Of a DNA stretch of 64,000 nucleotides, positions 38,001 to 50,341 are shown in pieces. A program made the position numbers and the translations under genes. The DNA comes from Onchocerca volvulus. Lineage: Eukaryota > Nematoda > Chromadorea > Rhabditida > Onchocercidae. The notes under the pieces were generated by a model that was given only the letters and a program-made list of their open reading frames with translations, was not told the DNA's origin and made no database searches. Positions within the stretch are counted from its first letter, which is position 1. Each line of letters opens with the position of its first letter. The stretch is taken from positions 11,277,208-11,341,207 of the forward strand of contig HG738138.1 in the NCBI GenBank assembly GCA_000499405.2. The letters run 5' to 3'.

Positions 38001-41000
38001 AGGATATCCATCGTTTCCTGTAACTGCGTTGGATACTAATGCTCGAGGATACCGCTTAGAACGTTTTTCGTCTATCATGCATTGTGAATTTAATAAAAAT
38101 GTACTGCAAGGTCCATGTATCATATTTTCGTTACAACTTCATACAAGTCCTTATCGACGCCGGCATCGGGGATGTCAGCGCATATTACATCGTCGATTTC
38201 GTTTGAAGTGATTTTGTCATAAAGTCAGATTAATATATGAGCTATGGCAATCCTCTCTTTTGCCATTCCACTGAGTACATCCAGCAGCGCACAGACCCAA
38301 ATACTTCATGTTTTAGCAAGAAATCCATTTTAGCAAGAAATCCATCCTAAACATGTTCTCCAGCAGGCGTTTTGTCAGCATGAATAACAATCTTGTGTGT
38401 GCCAGATGACATCATATCAATTACTGTTTTGAATTTTTTCCTGAAGTTGTTTTAATTCTTTCTATGACGATATGAATTCCGCAGCATGCATTTAATTAAT
38501 CATTGCTATCACTGATGAAATGCATAGGTAGGAATTTATGTTGACCATCTGGCAACGGAAGCAGGGAGCCGGCTTTATGATAAATTTGTCCTTTCACTAT
38601 GAAAGTTGGTATGCATTGTGCTATTATGATTTCTGCGCCGAACGACGTCATTTGGAAGCATGAGTTGTATTTTCTGATTTTAGATAGGAAATGCTTTGAT
38701 TCGACGATATATCCGGCAAGCAAAGTTTTTCATGGCTCTGGCGGTTCTTCAAGTTGAGGCAGTTTAATTTTTTCAACGGCGCAACACATTCCTTTCGTTT
38801 CTCCATTAAATTTCAAAGTCCTGCAGCAAGGACGTGTTTCAGTTATAGTGCCGATGAGAACATGCGGGCTCAAACTATAGTCATCAGCTGGGTTGCACCG
38901 GAATGCAAGACGATTATCATTGCGTGATTGCTGAACACGAAATCGTGTTTGACTCTGATTTTCTGTTTCTCGTTGACGTCTTTCAGCCACTCTCAGTCCC
39001 ATCATGTTCATTCTGTTGAGAATGAAGCAGATCTGAAGCTGCAGAACACGATAGACGTGCTCACAACCGCGCATCCTCAAGTCTAGCTGCATATCGTTCT
39101 GCTCGCACTTGAGCCATTCTTTGTCTTGTTCGTTCGTTTGCTTATGCCCCTTCTTCCTCAGTTTGATTTGTAATTATCGGCGCATTCCTTTCCTGTACGA
39201 GTACGATGACTCAAGTTTGATCTTTTGTGAGGCATTATTTAGATGAACTAAAGCAGATAGATTGCATCCGAAAAGTTCTCAAAATTAACTTGTGTTAGGT
39301 AAAAAAAAAAGTAGACAAATATAAATAGAAACACGCGCCTATTCGAAGGCAAGGTTGTATCAAAATTTGAAAACAATCGATGAAGAATTTGCAAAGTTAC
39401 GTGACAGGTAACAACCTAGGTGGGGTCAATAAATTCAGTCTGCTCACCTACTTCATAAATCAAGAAATAAACGAAAAGCTTAAAACAGTTCTTACATATA
39501 CAAAAATTTGAAATCGATTACATGCCTATTTGACTGCAAATTAAATTTCGAATGCAACGTTGCATGAAAATCTCAGATCAATCGGTGTCCGCTCACTTAC
39601 TCTTACTTGTCACAGGTGTGATAAGTCAAAAAAAAAAATATATATATCTAAATAAATGCAACATTATATCAAAATTTGAAAGCAGTCGGTGAAGAGATTG
39701 CAAAGTTACGTGCCAAATAATAACGGTGATTAACATTTTTATTTATATAGATATGAAAACGAGTGGAATTTGTAGAAAGCTATGATTAGCTTCCTTAATA
39801 TTTCCTTTTCCTTCCTCCTATAATGACGAATCTGATTGAAATAAATGATATTCAACACTTAACTTCAAATAGATATTCAAAAAGATCAAAGGTCATAAAT
39901 TCAATTCATTCACAAATAACCTGTTCCTTGTATAAATTCACCTGCTATCATTTCCATTGAGCTCTTAACTTTGCTTAGGGAAGTTAAAATAGTATTATAA
40001 TAATTTTTAAAAAAGTAATATATCGCTTATTATAATTCTTTTCATTAAAATTGCCTTAAAAACTGTGTATGTCGCCGACATTGATCGGTTGATTATTCCA
40101 AGGCAATGATTATATTTTATTGTAATTAAAAAGAAATGATCAATTAAATTAAAGATTTGAAAACTGTTTTATTCTAGAAAATAAGATTATTGAAAATAAG
40201 AGAGAAAAAAAAACGAACAGACGCAAGAAGAGTTGCAAATGCCATGCATCGCCGTTGCCATACAACTGAATGGTACCTATGAAAAGTGAAAGTTGAAAAT
40301 TAATCGGGAGTATTTTGGAGTTCAATATAAGTTTTGTGCTAATTTATCAGCTTTGATCTGTTTAGATCAAAATTTATCAACACTATCATAATTTTAAATG
40401 TACACAAGAAACGAAATTTTGTAGTGAAAATTTGCTTAAAAAATGCGAAATATCCTATTAAAAAGATTTTTATTCTTGTGCGTAATGAAGAACAATGAAA
40501 ATTGGTTGTCAAATTTTTCAAAAGATTAGCGTTTGAAAGTCCTTTTGCATTAAATATATGAATATGAATTTAAAATATAAATACATTGAGAATAAAAGAA
40601 AAAGGAAAAAAAGCAAATAATTCAATTATTCTTAATTGTGAAGGAAAAGTATTTTGAAATTTTTATAGCTTGTAAAATGAAAACAGTCTTTTTTTAATCT
40701 ATAAGTTTGCTGTGTAATGATTTCAAGTAAGAAAGTGATGTGATACTAATTAGCAAATAAGAAGTGTTTAAATCAGCAAACAGGCTGCCCCTAATTTTCG
40801 ATGATGAACAATCATTTAAAATGGATGAGTTTGTTTTGTTGGTATAATACAAATTTTCAAATCTTAAAAACTTTTATTTTTTTCCTCACATAATCCCTCA
40901 AACTTTTTTCTTCCCTCCTCCTCTTTTCGTTCGACATTTATTTTATTTTTTTTATTAAATGAAGAGAAAAAAATTAGCTTAAGTTCCAAAATACTATCAG

Positions 41001-42435
41001 TTTAGTGAACTGAAAATTTTTATGCCATAAAATAAATAATTAAAATTTGATTTTTTTTTCTTGCTTTGATTAGATCCATTCTTCTTTCATAAACAAATAA
41101 CTTAAACTTTCTGATAAATACTAATGAAATCAAAAAACAAAGAAAATTGAATTTGGAAAAAAAAGAAACAAGGAAATAGGAGTGCAGAAAACAATGGATT
41201 AGAAATTCAGCAGATAATGATAAATGAATGAGTGACGACAAAGCAATTGTCTCAGCAATGGAAATAATTTATAAAAAAAAAGGAAAAAAGTTCCCCTATT
41301 TTTCCCAACCTTCTCGAGCTCATCTTATATCTCATCCTGCTTTTCTTCACTCAATAAATCACATAATGTTTGCTAAATTTTCCTCATCAACAATTTTCCA
41401 ACTTCTTTAATTGCATAGATAAAGGAAACGACGGAAATGCTCAAATTACTGCTTGCTTCTGATTTCCTAGACATAATCTCGAGCATATCTTTTTTGAATA
41501 AATTTATGTAAAAAATCGATGTTTTTATAAAAGTTATCAACCAAAACTTCAAGTAGCAGCATTTTGCATTGCTTCTTTTAAGGGCTTTTCTTCACATTCA
41601 ACTTCAGTAATTATAATGAATTCTCTTAGCTATTTCAATCTATTCCTATTTGATCAATATGAAGAGTGCAGATTGCATTTTTCAAAAATTTCCCTCGTTC
41701 AAATTTTCTCAATTTCTCACCTCCATGCTTTCCCCCTAGAAAACACAATGATTAAAATGGAACCAATAATTCAATCAGCATTTATTTTGGCATTAAAAAA
41801 GAAAAATAATCCATCACTGATCAACGATTAAGTGGTATGTAAGAGATAGTATGACAGAGAGAGTAGAAAAAGCAAATTATAAAAGTGATAAATACGATAA
41901 GAAATAAAAATAAATAAGCAAATGGCAAAATAAAAGATAATTGATCGATTAAAATATTTTTTCAGGTTTGATGGGTTATTTTGATTATTTTTCATTTTCT
42001 CATATTTAGTGTAATGTAATAAAATCTGTAATAAATTTCAGTAATCCGATTGTAAGAGGATATATCATATAATTGATTCAGAAGAGATGTCAAATCGTGA
42101 CAATTATATCATTCAAATTTAATTCATTTTACAATAAGCAATATCCATAACTTGCATTATCATATCAGTGTAATAATGGTGCAAAGCAATTTCATATCAG
42201 AATTAAATTTAAATTTGAATAATGTAATAATAATCCGAAATAATCAATCGAAATTGAATATCTCGTAGAACGAGCAATACTTATCAATCGTATGATATTT
42301 CAAAGAAAGGGAATGAAATAGGAAAGAGAAAGTCGTAAAAGCATTTAAAAAAAAAAAGGATGTGACAAAAACAAACCGTTTCAAATTAAGCACTTGAGAT
42401 CCTCGAAGATCAACAGCATTATCAAGCAATTGCAT
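32054..42435 (-). CDS. Claudin-like four-pass membrane protein (Clc-like)
   Basis: Six exons: 42373-42435, 34257-34401, 34015-34083, 33299-33436, 32979-33058 and 32054-32239, giving 226 aa with matching phases at every junction. Four hydrophobic segments are visible: IIMFVISLL near residue 25, a second in the FYLVQMVFGIISLVLMF region, a third in LVACLYGVIAMCIVVTIEIL, and a fourth in YLAWTCVFIHLFAAVAFALG. The first extracellular loop begins TPNWTVIDF and contains HVQLGVWGEW, matching the P-x-W and G-x-W pattern of nematode Clc-like (claudin superfamily) proteins. An EWIPHFPKPPEHVLRLADADL segment precedes the second membrane span. Such proteins act at cell junctions or as membrane-protein partners; the exact role is not shown. 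The first exon (starting MQLLDNAVDLRGSQVLNLKR) is separated by an intron of about 8 kb and is the least certain part. That intron contains the Helitron in the same orientation. Confidence 0.8.
35472..39116 (-). pseudogene. Helitron Rep/PIF1-helicase pseudogene
   Basis: The open frames read in the expected order on the minus strand but are broken by stops and frameshifts. 38730-39092 and 38496-38723 give the Helitron-like N-terminal region (GETKGMCCAVEKIKLPQLEE; SKHFLSKIRKYNSCFQMTSF). 37697-37963 holds the Rep tyrosine motif (SIKYICKYVNKG, the two Tyr of a Y-x-x-x-Y helix) of an HUH nuclease. 36357-37254 covers PIF1-type helicase motifs including the Walker-B-like LIVWDECTMAHK. 35636-36127 and 35472-35640 give the helicase C-terminus (AQGQSLELCSLDLE, YVACSRVGKPDNLYIY), with a stop at 35472-35474. 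Near-complete coverage with several disruptions implies a once-autonomous copy now decayed. Confidence 0.85.
36272..36349. repeat. Tandem repeat, about 19 bp x 4, inside Helitron
   Basis: Four consecutive copies of GGATATTTGTAGTTAATTT with minor changes. The array interrupts the helicase coding sequence and is a likely post-insertion expansion. Confidence 0.85.
39758..42372. other. Intronic/AT-rich sequence between Helitron and Clc-like exon 1
   Basis: About 2.6 kb of AT-rich DNA that lies within the first intron of the Clc-like gene under the preferred gene model. No further exon, element or RNA gene was recognised in it. Confidence 0.5.
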
Positions 42436-42725
42436 TTTACGATTTTTAATAATGCCAACAGAAATAAAACTGATAAGAAGCAGTAAATTAAGCTTTGTAG
42501 ATAATAGATGATAATAAGATTTGTAAATGAAAAAATTTTTGACAATCGAGATTATTTAACGACTTGTTGTTTGTTGTTGAAAGCAAGCAACGAAAAATGG
42601 AATAAATATAACGATGAACGGATGTTGATATCACACGAATCCAAATTCTAAAGACATCTGTATAGAAAGTTCACTGAGAAATAAAGATTAAATCGGAATC
42701 ATTTCGATCTTTTTCAAACAATAAA

Positions 42726-42923
42726 ATGATAAAATTCACCTCCTATTCTTTCATATTTTTCGTCTGTTTACTTGGCTCTTCTCGTAAGACTTTTATTTTC
42801 TTATTGGCCCTCCCTCCATTTCATCCTTCTCCTCCTTCATCTTTAGATGATCATCAGCTGTTAAGAGGATGGCGGAAGAGGATGATGGAAGTGGAGGATG
42901 AAGAAGTGGAGGTTACGTTGTAA
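42726..42923 (+). CDS. Possible small secreted peptide
   Basis: The ATG opens a strongly hydrophobic signal-peptide-like N-terminus (MIKFTSYSFIFFVCLLGSS). A 63-nt GT-AG intron is plausible at 42784-42846 (CGTAAGA to CTTTAG). Splicing gives exons 42726-42783 and 42847-42923 and a 44-aa product whose mature part starts HDHQLLRGWRKRMMEVEDEE. Because the intron length is a multiple of three, the unspliced frame (65 aa) is also open. The basic RGWRKR followed by an acidic tail resembles a small peptide precursor layout, but no known neuropeptide family is recognised. It starts about 290 bp upstream of the Clc-like start and is divergent from it, so the two could share a promoter. It could still be a chance open frame. 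Confidence 0.35.
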   Translation: MIKFTSYSFIFFVCLLGSSRKTFIFLLALPPFHPSPPSSLDDHQLLRGWRKRMMEVEDEEVEVTL

Positions 42924-44981
42924 CCTTTCATCCACGCCAATTATTCGATAATGTCTTACCAATAAATTATTGATAATTTTCGTATATATCATGCCAAATA
43001 CTTCATTTCATCTCATTTCTTTTCTTTGCTATAGTTAAGTTTGAAAAAAAAAGTAGAAATATTAATATATCAAAAATCAATTTATGCTATTTTATTACAC
43101 ATCAGAATAATAATCAATAGCAGCAAAACGCAATTTGTGTTATGGGAACTTTTCAATTAAAAGTTTAAATTGATTGTTTTTTTTCTGAAAGGGAGAGGAC
43201 AACAAAAAAAGGAAAATGATTATTCAAATAATGACAATTGATATTGAGAATTTTTCGACTGTAGAGGAAAAAAGCTGATTAATTAAATGAGCACAGTTTC
43301 AAGAACATCCGATTTTCAGCAAACATAAACAGATTGGAGAAGGAAAAAGTCAAAAACGCTAATTTTGGTTTTTTACACTAAAATTTCGTTGATATCATTC
43401 ATCCAAATGATCGATGATAAAATGCATCTAAAATATTAAAAATAAAAAATAAAAAATTAAAAAAAAAAAAAGAAAAACAAGAAAAAGAAAGGATATGCCT
43501 TTCCGTTTTAACCAATAGCAGCTGTTGCTTGCAATGAATTTGTAAATTAAACAAACTTTGTCCTTTATTTTTTTTCCTTTTTTTTCCTTTTACAACTTAC
43601 CGATTATCTAATTTTTTTTTAATTTCAAATTAATGAAAAGAAGGAAAAAAGAAAAGGTAGAGAAATGCTAAATAAGATTAATATAAACATGTTGTTGTTA
43701 TTATAGGATTAAAACTTTTATAATTCAAACATCAGAATCCATCAAATTCTCTGCCAGTTATCTGAAAATCTTTTATCAAATTTCTGGGAATGTAATTACT
43801 AAATCCTCAATTTATTTTGTTATGATTTAGAAAAAGTGAAGTTTTTATCGATATTTTTCCATCTATTCATAAATATGAATATTTAAATTAAATTTCAAAT
43901 CACGAAATGACTAAATCAAAAATCATTAAGTAAAAAGATTCGCAACACATTAATTATAAATTGTTCGACAAATAAGTATATATAGATGAATAATATATAG
44001 CAAATGAATAGATAAATAACTATATGTATATAGGCTGCAGAATAATTCTGATAATTCGATCTGAAATTTGATTAAATATTTCTATTCATATATGAACAGA
44101 AAAGATGTTAGCACCATGATAAATGAATACTTTTTTTTTTTTTTTTCAGCCAATATAATCTCAAATGTGTTGCTCAAATCAAATGAAGCAATTCATAAAT
44201 TCTTTCTATAATATTTCTTTCTTTCTTTGACTGCGCTAATCTTGTTTGGATCTTTCTCGCACAACAATCTGAGAAATTTCAGTTATTTTTTTTTTTAATT
44301 AGAAAAAAAAAACAAAAAAACAAAAATCAAAAACTTGCCTTCTTTATTGAAAGCAGAAAATTTTCAGTAAAGTTAAAATACAATATCAATTTGTTAAAAA
44401 AAATTGTTTTGAAGAATCAAATAATTGAATTGAATGGAATGATCATGCTGATCAATCATTTGAAAGTTATATGATAGATCTAATTCATCAAAGTTTAAAC
44501 TTTTTTCCTTCTAATATCTTAGTTTAATTCTTTACATGCATAAATCATTAATTGAAATTTTATCATAATAAGATTTTTTTATTTGCAGCAAGATTTAAAC
44601 TATATGCAAAAAAATTTTAATAGACGAGAAAATCAAAATTTATCAAAAAATTTTGTTTTCTCAAATCAAGAAAGATAATAATTCTTTAGCTTATATTATG
44701 ATTATATTACCATTTTTAACTTCTCATCTTTCCTTCTCTCTGTCTCTTCTAATTTCATCATTCATTCTTCATAAAGTTTTGTTATGGATTAATACCTTCA
44801 TGGGAAGGCAAAAATAATTATTATTGATGACAGGAATGAATTCTCAAAAGATTCAAGCAAGCCGAGAAGTAAACATTACTCCTTATCAACAGGTGATCTC
44901 AGACCAAGCAGTTTAGTTGATTGATGAATTCAAATGAGACAAGGTTTAAGCAGATTACATTGTAAGTTTTGTTTTTTCCTT

Positions 44982-45012
<31 letters not shown>

Positions 45013-45694
45013 GATAAATATGTGTACTATCATCGGGATACCTAGAAAATTTCATTGCCAAAAAGTTCTTGCTGACCCCAAATGATTATACGTCATCTTG
45101 TCGTACGAAAAGACAAACGTACGTTAAATATATTAACCACTTACGATATTACTGTAGTTATTATTGATTACTATATTTTCTGAAAAATATGAAAAAAAAT
45201 ATCCAAAATATAAGGCATCCAAACCGGAAGTGATTCATTCCCTGTTTCTTTTTTTTTTTTTTTTTTTACATATATGATGAGGAAAAAGAAGCGAAATTAA
45301 TAAATAAAATTTAAATAAATTTTAGAATGAAATGTGCGAAACATTTATTTAATTTTTTTATGCAATGAAAAGATTCATTAATTAAGTTTTCCGACTCAAA
45401 GTATTATACAATATTTGTTAAATTTCGAAAAAATAATAAATTTTGAGTAAATAAAATTTGAATTGCAACAAAACGAATTACTACAGAACTTTCTAATAAT
45501 ATCAATGTATGCCATAGGATGAGATCGGCTGCAAATGTTTCCAAATCAATAAATCATCTATCCAGTTGAAAATAAACAAATGAACCTGAAACTTGTATGT
45601 GTGTTTTTTTTTTTTCGATGATGATATGTGTGTGCATGTGTGTATGTGTATGTATATATGTATATGTATGTCTGTGTACGTGTGTGTATATGTA

Positions 45695-45696
<2 letters not shown>

Positions 45697-45758
<62 letters not shown>
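45697..45758. repeat. (TG)n microsatellite
   Basis: About 62 bp of perfect TG dinucleotide, preceded by a degenerate TG/TA-rich tract from about 45620. Apparent His-Thr or Val-Cys proteins read from it on either strand are artefacts. Confidence 0.97.
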
Positions 45759-45759
<1 letters not shown>

Positions 45760-46078
45760 TTTAAGTACCGTATTAGCGTCATTTTTCAAATGAAAATGAA
45801 AGATGAAAGTTGCCAAATTTCGACATTTTCCATTGATGAAATTGAATTTAGACCCTTGATATTGAATGGAAAATACTAACAAAGCCAATGATTAGCTTTC
45901 TCTTTGTTGCTCGAAGAGTTTTGTAACCTTAATCATAAATATTTATAGAATTCTTTTATGAAACTTTAGTGAATGTTAATGCATGTGAGAATGTTTCATA
46001 TTCTTTAAGAAATGATGGAAATAGAATAAAAGGAAAAAAAGCGGAGCATAAATAATGACATTTTATTAATTATTTATA

Positions 46079-46272
46079 TGTAAAATAAGCTGATAAGTCA
46101 ATTATTAAATATTTATATTTACTTTACGCATAAAATACTTAGTAATTAACTGTTCATTTTTTAATGATTATTTGTTTTGCAGCAAAAAAAAAGAGCAATT
46201 AATTATCAAATATTTTTTATACGTAAAACAAATACACGTATTTAATAATCAACTCATCTGCTTATTTTACAC
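46079..46272. repeat. Imperfect long inverted repeat
   Basis: The left arm (about 46079-46136, TGTAAAATAAGCTGATAAGT...) and right arm (about 46214-46272, ending ...ATCTGCTTATTTTACA) are inverted copies over about 58 bp with scattered mismatches, separated by about 77 bp. The structure resembles a foldback or MITE-like relic, but no target-site duplication was established. Confidence 0.7.
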
Positions 46273-49200
46273 AAAAATCATTAATAATTAATCTCACTTG
46301 TTCATATTTATTTTGAAAGATAGAGTATGCATAAATATTAAATTTCATGTTTGATGTTGGTAATGTTTAGGCCCCATTCTATAAATCATTTCTGCAACTG
46401 TAAAATTTTTGAAAAATGAAATCCGGTAGTAGTGAGATGAAAGCAAAGGAAAAAAAGGAGATTTGATAATTAACATGGAAAACTCAAAAAAAAAAAAAAT
46501 AATTATAAAGTTTAAATTCTTCTGAATTCAGAGAACCTAGAAAATGAATTGAAATATTTTTCCGTAACGGAAAAAAAGAAACGAATCCAGTAGAATGGAA
46601 GACACTTTTTCTTTTTTTTTTTTTTAAGTGGAGAGTAGAATAATTGAACGATTAATATTGTTGTATTAAATTGTTCTTTTGAAAATGATACCAAATTACA
46701 CGTAAGTCCATAATTTCTGGTTTTGAAATCAGAAGATGAATCAAAATTTATGATAAATTATTTAGAATTCATGGAAAATTGGAATATATTAGCCATTAAC
46801 AATAGCAACATCATATTATTAGATCGAAATACATAATTACCATATTCGTAATTATTATGTTGTGAAACAGCTTAATGATAGAATTGGAAAAACTTTTAAA
46901 GACCATAAAGAAGAAAATATTACATCTAAATACATCGCACACCAATAACTAATCAGAGTTATCTTGAAAATTTTTAAGCTGGATTCATGTTTATTTAATT
47001 GTTGGTGTTACTCGAAACTTGTTCATTTTTAAATAATAATAACAATTCAATTAGCATCAGCAATTTATATTAAATGGAAGTAGCTTAACATTCCCTCATT
47101 ATTATTAATTATTCGTAGTGCAGATGATCAAATTACCATTTATAAAGAATTGTTTTTGAAACAAATTCGTATCAATGAATCATGATTGTTTATATTTTTG
47201 ATGAGTTATTTGTTAATTTTTTAGAATATCTAGATTAAAGCTCAGTTCTACATATCAACTGTTGATATTTAAGGCTACAATCAATATAATTCCTGAATAA
47301 ATTCCCGGAGATATGAACAAATATTGACATTGAATAATGAAAGTAATTCAGATTTTCAAAATTTAACGCTTTTTAATTAAAACGAAAAGTTAAGATCAGT
47401 TCGATAAAATCAAATTGCTCGAATTTGATACATTCTTACAAAGAAATACCAATTGGTAACAAAAAAATTTCTGCTATCCATATTGTCAGTAATCATCATT
47501 AAATTTTGATGAACAGTTTCACTTCTCCTATTTCATTTCTTTTTATTTGGAACGATTCCCCATAAATAGCAAAATATTGAAGTAAAGTGAAGATGGATAA
47601 TCTCAGAGTATTGTGAATTTCTGCTGATATCGATTTTAGTCCAACATCTGTCAAATTTATGATGAACAAAAAATGAGCCAAAATATCATTGTCATGGCAA
47701 TTTGCAAAACAAAGATAATCCTCTTAGAATCAAAATCCTTTTTTTTTTTTTTTCTTTGCTTCTTTCTTTTGAATATCATAAAGTACCAAAAAATGATTAT
47801 CATAAATTATCAAAAATCATGATTTCGACACATTTTAATAAAAATAACGAGAAGTCAAACATTCACTCATTATTAGTTTATAGCATTTTAATAATTCTTT
47901 TCTGAAGTTATAAATAGACTTTATTTTTTACTCTTTTTTTCTTTTTAAAAGATTTATTATTTTTAGAAAATTATAAATAAATGCAGTTAGCATTGGTTTT
48001 GTTCATACATAAGCAACAGGTTTTTTTTTTTTTTTTTGTTTGTTTTCAACAAAACAATGAATTGTTGTGTTAACATCGAAAGTATGAAATTTTTAAGCCC
48101 TTAAAATTTTCAAATTTACACGAATTCTAAAATATTTCATGTTCCTGTTTCAAGTCAGATTTTTTCTATACTACACAATAAGGATTGCTTTGAAAATGAG
48201 AAGTTTTCTCTGTTCATTAAATCATAATTTATGAAAAAATTGGAGGAATGAGACGAGAAAAGGATATCACCTCAGTAAGTGCAGTATCGAGAATGATAGT
48301 TTGGTCAAAATTTCAGATTTTAGAAACATTTTCATAAATTGTTTCTCTTTTTTCAAAAATTTATGAAGAAAAAAAGGAACTTTTGTTTCGAAAATCTATG
48401 AAATTGTTTTCAAAAAAAAAAAAAAACAGCAAAAAAAAAAGCACTATGTACAATGAAGTGATGAAATAATTACCGGATTTCAGATCAAGAAAGTAAATTA
48501 AGTCTCATTTAAAAAATAAATTGTGAATTTGTTATGATTAAATTTACTAATTTTTATTCGTATTTATTTTTCCTTTTGGATTCCAATGTTATTTGCTAAA
48601 TTGATGTGTTAAAGATGAAAGAGATAATGGAACGAAGATAACGAATTGAATGACAATAAAAAAGAACAAAAACAAATCATAGATGGATGATTATTATGTG
48701 AATTTAACAAATTTGGAATTAAGAATCATAAAATCATCGTGAAATTTGCATCTAAATTTATGATTTTGTAATTACTGTAAGTTAGAAAAACATAGCGAAA
48801 AGTTTCCCTTTTATGTTCTACACATATATTTACATGAACTTCGTTTTTCTTTTTTCAATCATAAAATTCAAAATTTTTTCTTTCTTCCATTAAAGAAGTT
48901 TCAAAATTCCTCAGAAAATTTTTGGAAGATATATTTCAGTATGATATGTAACATTTGAAGGTTAATATTTCTTATTTACAAAGTTCTAGTTTCATCGCAT
49001 ACTAAATGATATGCATATATATTTTAATAAATTCTTATTTCTTGCCTTCAAATATTATCGTTTCAGATTATCTAAGCTATCGTTGATAAAATGACTTCGC
49101 CATTTGGCCATTTAACAATATTTTGATCCAATTTGTTGATCTATGTGAGAAAAATTAGGTCACAAGAAGAAGTAATGCCATCTAAAACTATATAAAATTT

Positions 49201-49849
49201 GATTATTTAAGTTATAGGAAAAGGAAAATGAGAAAAAATTAGCTTCGAGAAGATACCAGATTCAATAATATTGATTACAGATTTAATTTAATGGTAATTT
49301 AAAACAACATTCCAACATATTTCTACTGATCTTTGCAATGTTGTCAGTTAAACAAATATTGCAAGTGAAAGTTTGATTACTTAATATTACATGATAAGTT
49401 ACCGATTCCTTCTCGAGAATTTTAACATTATCCAAATCAAATGCATTTTCATAAAATCAAGTTTAACTATTTAATTTAAAAGTTATTAAAGCAAATGAAT
49501 GAAACTACCAAATGATACGAATGGAGTGGAAGAAATTTGAATATTTTGTGACAGATTTGTTAAACTCATCAAAGTGGATCAAAAAGCGAGAAAATATCGT
49601 TGAAGTACACAATCATTAATATTTCTGACAAATTTGAAATTCCAATCTAAATTTGAAACTTAACTTTGTCATCGAAATATATTAAAATGGAAGTGAATGC
49701 AAAATTTTAATTTATATTTTGCAATTTTACACAAATGTATGCATATATATAAGCGAAGGATGTGCGTACTTTTTCTTTGAAATATTTGCAAGTATTTTGA
49801 AAATGAAGAGTTTCGTTTTGGAAATTTCAATGATTGAAATATTTATTTT

Positions 49850-50285
49850 AGGATTGAAAATGATTGCCTTAACAATAACTTTAATGATTTCGTCCTGTTA
49901 ATATTTGCAAACAATCATTTCAGTCCTAAAATAAATATTCCAACCATTGGAATTTGCAAAATTAATAATCTTAACAATTTTATCCTATTAAATATCTGCA
50001 AGCAGTTATTTAAATTTCAAAACAAAATATTTTAATTATTAAAATTTTCAAAAAAATAAATGAAATTTTTCATTTTCAAAAATTAATAAATAATTTTAAC
50101 AATTTCATTTTATTAAATATTTCCAAGCAATCATTTCGACTTTCATTTTTAAAATTAATAATCTTAATAATTTCATTTTATTAAATATTTGCAAGCAACA
50201 TTTCAAATCTAAAATAAATTGCTTTAATCGCTAAAATTTCTATAAATTAAATCAGATTTTTTACTTTAAAAATTAATAACAGTTT
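49850..50285. repeat. Degenerate tandem repeat, about 70-120 bp units x 4
   Basis: Four diverged copies share the core AAAATTAATAATCTTAACAA, then TTTCATTTTATTAAATATTT, then GCAAGCAATCATTTC, at about 49858, 49961, 50082 and 50150, with a fifth start at about 50266. Unit lengths differ by internal indels. Confidence 0.65.
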
Positions 50286-50307
50286 TGATCGTCTTTTCCT
50301 TCTTCAG

Positions 50308-50341
<34 letters not shown>

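Larger units (their letters stand above)
34661..39757 (-). mobile_element. Degenerate Helitron (rolling-circle transposon)
   Basis: On the minus strand the element begins at 39757 with TCTATATAAATAAAAATGT preceded by A, a typical Helitron 5' end (TC after an A). A candidate 3' end is CTAGT at 34665-34661, preceded by GC-rich hairpin-forming sequence (including CGCGAAGCGTGGTCGGCCAC). Between them lie remnants of a Rep/helicase. A second copy of the 5' terminal sequence lies inverted at 34746 on the plus strand, and about 200 bp after it resembles the subterminal part near 39280-39380, so the termini form a long imperfect inverted repeat. A direct repeat (TCAAAATTTGAAAACAATCG-like, followed by GCAAAGTTACGTG) occurs at about 39359 and 39667. 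The element sits inside the first intron of the Clc-like gene and appears inactive. Confidence 0.8.

Noticed and set aside
45502..45888. Long open frames on both strands around 45.5-45.9 kb
   Set aside because: They are translations of the TG microsatellite and its degenerate flanks.
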